NCBI GenBank assembly: GCA_039023545.1
Contig: JBCHKQ010000003.1
Location: 237,604 to 301,603 of the forward strand
Origin: Spirochaetia bacterium 38H-sp
GTDB taxonomy: Bacteria > Spirochaetota > Spirochaetia > Winmispirales > Winmispiraceae
Reading direction: 5' to 3'
DNA length: 64,000 bases
Part shown: positions 61,033 to 64,000 of the stretch, piece after piece
Layout of the letters: each line of letters opens with the position of its first letter
Position numbering within the stretch: position 1 is the stretch's first letter
Notes under the pieces: generated by a model
Told to the model about the DNA's origin: nothing
Databases searched by the model: none
What the model saw: the letters and a program-made list of their open reading frames with translations, nothing else
Program-made: the position numbers and the translations under genes

Positions 61033-61104
61033 GTCTCCTTCGTCTAGGGGTTAGGACACAGGGTTTTCATCCCTGTAACAGGGGTTCGAATCCCCTAGGA
61101 GACG
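61033..61104 (+). tRNA. tRNA-Glu (anticodon TTC)
   Basis: The 72-nt cloverleaf has acceptor stem GTCTCCT (61033-61039) pairing with AGGAGAC (61097-61103) and discriminator G. The anticodon arm is CAGGG-TTTTCAT-CCCTG, with anticodon TTC. The T-arm is AGGGGTTCGAATCCCCT. It lies 3 nt after tRNA-Lys, so the two are co-transcribed. CCA is not encoded. Confidence 0.96.
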
Positions 61105-61109
61105 CCTTT

Positions 61110-61138
61110 GCTGCCGACCTGTTCGGCAGCAATTTTTT
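61110..61138 (+). terminator. Terminator of the tRNA operon
   Basis: A stem GCTGCCGA-cctg-TTCGGCAGC (61110-61130) is followed by a run of seven T. It contains GTTCGGC by chance of its stem but not the CGTTCGGTAT word. Confidence 0.88.
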
Positions 61139-61150
61139 TATAAATTAAGT

Positions 61151-61190
61151 AAACCGAACGCGGATACCATAAACGGTATCCGCTTTTTAT
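61151..61190 (+). terminator. CCGAACG-type hairpin terminator, copy 16
   Basis: AAACCGAACG (61151-61160) leads into a perfect 9-bp stem (GCGGATACC with GGTATCCGC, 61160-61183) and a T run. It is a second terminator after the tRNA operon and serves the convergent barrel gene on the minus strand. The local plus strand is A-rich. Confidence 0.88.
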
Positions 61191-61204
61191 ATCTAACAGA
61201 CCTC

Positions 61205-61696
61205 TTATCTACTCCAGAGCCTTAGCCCTATAGCTCCCTGAAGACCAAAAGAAAAATTAGGAAAAACAAAAGGATCTGATATAACCTGAGTAAGAGTAGG
61301 TGTAATCTCCAGAAACAGCTCAAGAGGAGAGACTGGGAACACATTGAGACCAATAGGAATCCTCCCTCCAAGCTGGACACTATTACTGTCATTAACATTA
61401 GTGTAGCCAAAATAAAAACCAAGACCAATGTAATAATTGAGAAACCCTATAAGAGGCTCGTTGGCAAACCAGTAATCACCAGTAATCCCCAGAGAAACCA
61501 GATTCTCTCCAAAGGTAAAACCCACCCCCCACAAAAGAGGAGAACCATCAGGCTTTATGGAAAGCAGCATATTACTCCCGGGCAACCCACCCAAAGGCTC
61601 AAGACCCGCTGCAATACCAATACCAAAAGCACTTATACTCATACCTGACAGAATCAATACCAAGACCATAATAAGAGCAATCCTTTTAAAACTCAT
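61205..61696 (-). CDS. Small outer-membrane beta-barrel protein (spirochaetal, unknown function)
   Basis: The 163-residue protein has a signal peptide (about 1-24). Eight or so short amphipathic strands follow (LLWGVGFTFGENLVSLGIT, GFLNYYIGLGFYFGY, VQLGGRIPIGLNVF, LELFLEITPTLTQV), and it ends with FGLQGAIGLRLWSR. This is the pattern of small 8-stranded barrels such as those annotated as DUF3996 in Borrelia; I cannot confirm that family. The last residues do not end in an aromatic residue. It is monocistronic on the minus strand. Confidence 0.65.
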   Translation of the reverse strand: MSFKRIALIMVLVLILSGMSISAFGIGIAAGLEPLGGLPGSNMLLSIKPDGSPLLWGVGFTFGENLVSLGITGDYWFANEPLIGFLNYYIGLGFYFGYTNVNDSNSVQLGGRIPIGLNVFPVSPLELFLEITPTLTQVISDPFVFPNFSFGLQGAIGLRLWSR

Positions 61697-61795
61697 AAAC
61701 CCTCCATATATATTTTCTTATAATAAGATAGAGTGAATGCATACAAAAAACAAGTAGAAATTGACTTGCAGTAAAAATACTGCTAACCTTAAACA

Positions 61796-62677
61796 ATGAA
61801 AAAAACACTCCCCCTGCTTTTTTTTGCATTTATCTCTTTATTTTCCTGCACAAGCCCGCCAAAAGAAATCGCAGAAGCCTATTTTTCACTTGGTAATTCT
61901 TACTACAACGATGGCGATTACGAGCAGGCTATAGAATATTATAAAAAGGCAGAAAAATATAAAAGTAACACAGAAAGGCTATATTACAATCTGGCAATGG
62001 CATACATTCATACACAACAATATCAGGAAGCAGAAAAGCTTCTGAAACAACTGGAAGAAAAAGACAAAAACAATATAAAGGTGCTCTCTGTCCTAGGTTA
62101 CTTGGAGGCAAGCAAAAAAAATTATGAGAAAGCAGAAGAATATTATATAAAAGCCATAGAAATATCCCCTTATGACGAAAAACTATATCATAACATGGCA
62201 GTATTTCTTGCAGAGCAGGGGAGAGAAAAAAAAGCTCTGGAATACTCAGAAAAAGCATACACAATCAAACAGGATGAAAAAAAAATAAAAGTACTGTATG
62301 CCTATTTAAACTTAAAAAATAATCCCGATGACACAGATGCCCTCATGTTGGCAGAAGAAGCTGCAAGAGCGGACCAGAGCAACACAAAACTTCTATTCCT
62401 TCTTGTATACACCTATGAAAAAAAAGAAAAATATGCGGATGCAGTATCACTTCTCAACATAATCATTGCTACAGATAAAGAGAACAGGGAAGCACTGTTT
62501 GACAGAGCCAGAATGCATCTTCTCTATACCGGAGAGACAAAGCAGGGGCTGGAGGATCTAAAATCCGCGATGGAAAAAGGCTATGATAATCAAAAAAAAA
62601 TACAGCAACTTTTGAACTCACCTCTCTTACTTGCAAAAAAAGAAGCAGAGGAAATATTATCCTCTGCTTCTAAATAA
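61796..62677 (+). CDS. TPR-repeat lipoprotein
   Basis: The 293-residue protein has a lipoprotein signal (FISLFSC, Cys18). At least five tetratricopeptide repeats follow, with AYFSLGNSYYNDGDYEQAIE, LYYNLAMAYIHTQQYQEAEK, VLGYLEASKKNYEKAEEYYI and LYHNMAVFLAEQGREKKALE. It probably scaffolds envelope complexes. A weak promoter (TTGACT 61761-61766, TAACCT 61784-61789, 17-bp spacer) ends only 6 nt before the ATG and there is no Shine-Dalgarno sequence. A leaderless transcript is therefore possible. It is convergent with adk. Confidence 0.85.
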   Translation: MKKTLPLLFFAFISLFSCTSPPKEIAEAYFSLGNSYYNDGDYEQAIEYYKKAEKYKSNTERLYYNLAMAYIHTQQYQEAEKLLKQLEEKDKNNIKVLSVLGYLEASKKNYEKAEEYYIKAIEISPYDEKLYHNMAVFLAEQGREKKALEYSEKAYTIKQDEKKIKVLYAYLNLKNNPDDTDALMLAEEAARADQSNTKLLFLLVYTYEKKEKYADAVSLLNIIIATDKENREALFDRARMHLLYTGETKQGLEDLKSAMEKGYDNQKKIQQLLNSPLLLAKKEAEEILSSASK

Positions 62678-62695
62678 TCACAATAATAATATCAA

Positions 62696-63328
62696 TCAAG
62701 ATACTATGGCCTCTTTTACAGCCTTGGCTACATCTTCAATTGCCATATTGGCAGGAATATTCTTAATAAGCCCCTTCTCTGTATAGTAAGCAATAAGAGG
62801 TGCTGTCTGCTTTTTATATACCTCCAGTCTGTTCTTTATTGCTTCTGGCTGATCATCAGGCCTTATTATAAGATCTTCCCCTGTTTCATCATCTTTGCCT
62901 TCCACCTTGGGGGGATTATACTCGATATGGTATACCCTTCCTGTAGAAGGGCACACCCTTCTTCCAGAGAGCCTTTTTATCACTGCCTCATCGGAAATAT
63001 CAAAGTTGACAACATAATCAAGAGAAGAAAACTCAGCCAGCCCGTCAGCTTGGACGATTGTTCTTGGGAAACCGTCAAGAATAAAACCCTCTTTAGCATC
63101 TTCCTTGGAGAGTCTGTCTTTTACCAGAGCTATTGTAAGCTTATCCGGTACAAGCTCTCCACTTGCAAGAATGGATTCCACCTTCTTGCCCAGTTCTGTT
63201 TTATTCTTTATAGCTTCTCTAAAAAGATCTCCTGTAGAAATGTGAGGAATCCCTAGGTCTTTGCTCACAATAGCTGCTATTGTCCCTTTACCGGCTCCCG
63301 GAGGTCCGAGAAAAACAAGTCTCATCAT
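62696..63328 (-). CDS. adk: Adenylate kinase
   Basis: The 210-residue protein has the P-loop GPPGAGKGTIA, the AMP-binding region ISTGDLFREAIKNKTELG, FILDGFPRTIVQAD and the LID domain (about 122-158, RRVCPSTGRVYHIEYNPP). The LID has only one cysteine, so it is the non-zinc type. It interconverts ATP, ADP and AMP in the cytoplasm. It stands alone between a TPR lipoprotein and the coiled-coil gene. Confidence 0.97.
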   Translation of the reverse strand: MMRLVFLGPPGAGKGTIAAIVSKDLGIPHISTGDLFREAIKNKTELGKKVESILASGELVPDKLTIALVKDRLSKEDAKEGFILDGFPRTIVQADGLAEFSSLDYVVNFDISDEAVIKRLSGRRVCPSTGRVYHIEYNPPKVEGKDDETGEDLIIRPDDQPEAIKNRLEVYKKQTAPLIAYYTEKGLIKNIPANMAIEDVAKAVKEAIVS

Positions 63329-63447
63329 TTTACTCCTTGTAAAAACAGTGGATAAACATTTTTATCAAAATGATAAAAAATCTTCAAGATAAAATATTTT
63401 ACTTGAAAAGTATTAAACAGATTAATAAATTATATTAGGAGGAAATA

Positions 63448-63825
63448 ATGAGTTTCAAAGAAAAGCTTAACCAGATAATAGAAAAAAGTGCAGAAGCCTC
63501 TGCGGAGTTCTTCACTCAGGTAAAAGATAAGACAAAAGAAGCAACAGAAAAAAGCGTACTTAATGTAGAGATATTTAAGTTGGAACAGCAGGTAAACAAA
63601 AAAATAGCACTTCTTGGTGCAGAGGTGTATGACTTGCTGGTAGAACAGGGCAAGGGCTCTGTTAGCGCAAGAACTCCTGATTTGGTACCTCTGTTGGAAG
63701 AAATTAAGAACCTCAAGGCTGCAATAGATAAAAAACAAGAAGAACGTGATGCTCTTGGAAAAAAAGAAGAAAGCCAGGGAAATAAAGAAAAAAGCTCCAC
63801 TCAGGAGAATAAAGAATCAGAGTAG
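63448..63825 (+). CDS. Small coiled-coil protein of unknown function
   Basis: The 125-residue protein is highly charged and mostly helical, starting MSFKEKLNQIIEKSAEASAE. A coiled-coil-like middle part (EIFKLEQQVNKKIALLGAEV, LLEEIKNLKAAIDKKQEER) is followed by a disordered Lys/Glu/Ser tail. It has no signal peptide or cysteine. The AGGAGG ribosome site is strong. It resembles small proteins often placed with stress or phage-shock functions, but I do not recognise a family. Confidence 0.7.
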   Translation: MSFKEKLNQIIEKSAEASAEFFTQVKDKTKEATEKSVLNVEIFKLEQQVNKKIALLGAEVYDLLVEQGKGSVSARTPDLVPLLEEIKNLKAAIDKKQEERDALGKKEESQGNKEKSSTQENKESE

Positions 63826-63894
63826 TTATAATTTTTTATATAACAATGTGTTATAAAATAAGGGCAAAATAAAAATATTTTTTGAAAAAAGGTG

Positions 63895-63923
63895 TTGACA
63901 AAGATGTCGCCTGCAGGTATATT
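63895..63923 (+). promoter_or_regulatory. Strong promoter at the right edge, first of two
   Basis: TTGACA (63895-63900) and TATATT (63918-63923) are 17 bp apart, pointing right out of the window. No gene begins before the window ends. Confidence 0.6.
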
Positions 63924-63958
63924 ACGCACACAATCAACGAGGACATTAACAAAGCCTC

Positions 63959-63987
63959 TTGACGAGAAGAAAGATCGGGTGCATAAT
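63959..63987 (+). promoter_or_regulatory. Second promoter at the right edge
   Basis: TTGACG (63959-63964) and CATAAT (63982-63987) are 17 bp apart, 64 bp after the first and in the same direction. Tandem promoters of this kind are common before stable RNA operons; the gene is not visible. Confidence 0.5.
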
Positions 63988-64000
63988 ATTTAACTGCACC

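Noticed and set aside
61110..61130. GTTCGGC in the tRNA terminator as another copy of the word
   Set aside because: It is part of the stem itself, lacks the TAT extension, and the stem is fully explained as a normal terminator.
152..61190. CCGAACG hairpins as integron attC sites (variable stems with conserved ends)
   Set aside because: attC sites have matching core sites at both ends (RYYYAAC and GTTRRRY). Here ACCGAAC breaks the pattern at one position and usually only one end carries the word. The flanking genes are housekeeping genes in both directions, not a one-way cassette array.
152..61190. CCGAACG hairpins as a simple MITE or REP copy family
   Set aside because: Stem sequences are not conserved between copies and no transposase is in the window. 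Mobility is still possible for the long class, as the nested copy suggests, but plain copy-and-paste does not explain the variable stems.

Overview
The window looks like a chromosomal segment of an anaerobic, fermentative, polysaccharide-using spirochaete. The taxonomic call is inference. It rests on a trimeric electron-bifurcating [FeFe] hydrogenase with Rex, phosphotransacetylase, many spirochaete-type lipoproteins, a bactofilin, a membrane-anchored PilZ protein and outer-membrane beta-barrels. No phage, insertion sequence, plasmid or CRISPR genes are visible. Almost all genes are housekeeping or envelope genes.

Layout. 1-118: 3' end of a GH16 beta-glucanase. 195-3218 (minus): PHP phosphoesterase, DRTGG protein, CBS-ATPase, second DRTGG protein and Rex, divergent from 3370-8366 (plus): hydrogenase subunits HydC, a GHKL ATPase, an HndB-like subunit, HydB and HydA. 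8412-12484: chemoreceptor, unknown small protein, nitrilase, Pcm. 12706-14787: GH3 glycosidase. 15147-17044: LemA and two TPM-domain proteins. 17218-21401: VanY-like peptidase and Lon, divergent from RecO. 21536-24653: a large zincin/beta-propeller/beta-barrel protein and a small thiol protein. 24741-27396: ABC transporter with a GntR/YtrA regulator and a DUF2807 protein. 27498-33521: FKBP, prenyl synthase, PII-Amt, IspH, PdxT-PdxS. 33694-34679: decayed LVIVD-repeat gene. 34881-41136: acyl-CoA synthetase, FabZ and the complete acetyl-CoA carboxylase operon accBCDA. 41217-43592: CcdA, TlpA, CPBP protease. 43675-48230: PilZ, HEAT-like protein, ComEC, KsgA. 48307-50944: DapA, DapB, Pta. 51047-54307: TyrA, bactofilin, TPR protein, MtaB. 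54605-56167: polysaccharide deacetylase and a decayed lipoprotein. 56522-58580: GH12 lipoprotein and two stand-alone carbohydrate-binding lipoproteins. 58948-60905: lipoprotein and beta-barrel. 60957-61104: tRNA-Lys and tRNA-Glu. 61205-63825: beta-barrel, TPR lipoprotein, adenylate kinase, small coiled-coil protein. The right edge has two promoter-like sites with no gene yet.

The most unusual signal is not a gene. Eighteen copies of a short word (consensus CGTTCGGTATA; reverse complement TATACCGAACG) lie next to GC-rich hairpins in the intergenic gaps, mostly between convergent genes. The stems differ in sequence from copy to copy, and many copies carry a second small hairpin, TGCC-N3-GGCA. 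The orientation of the word appears to match the local strand composition. For several kb on both sides of a copy, whatever the gene direction, the strand reading CGTTCGG is T/G-rich and the strand reading CCGAACG is A/C-rich. The sign changes between copies, often inside a gene (lon, the GH3 gene, accC). This was read by eye and not computed. I infer that the elements work as terminators and may also be DNA-uptake-like or other directional DNA-processing sites.
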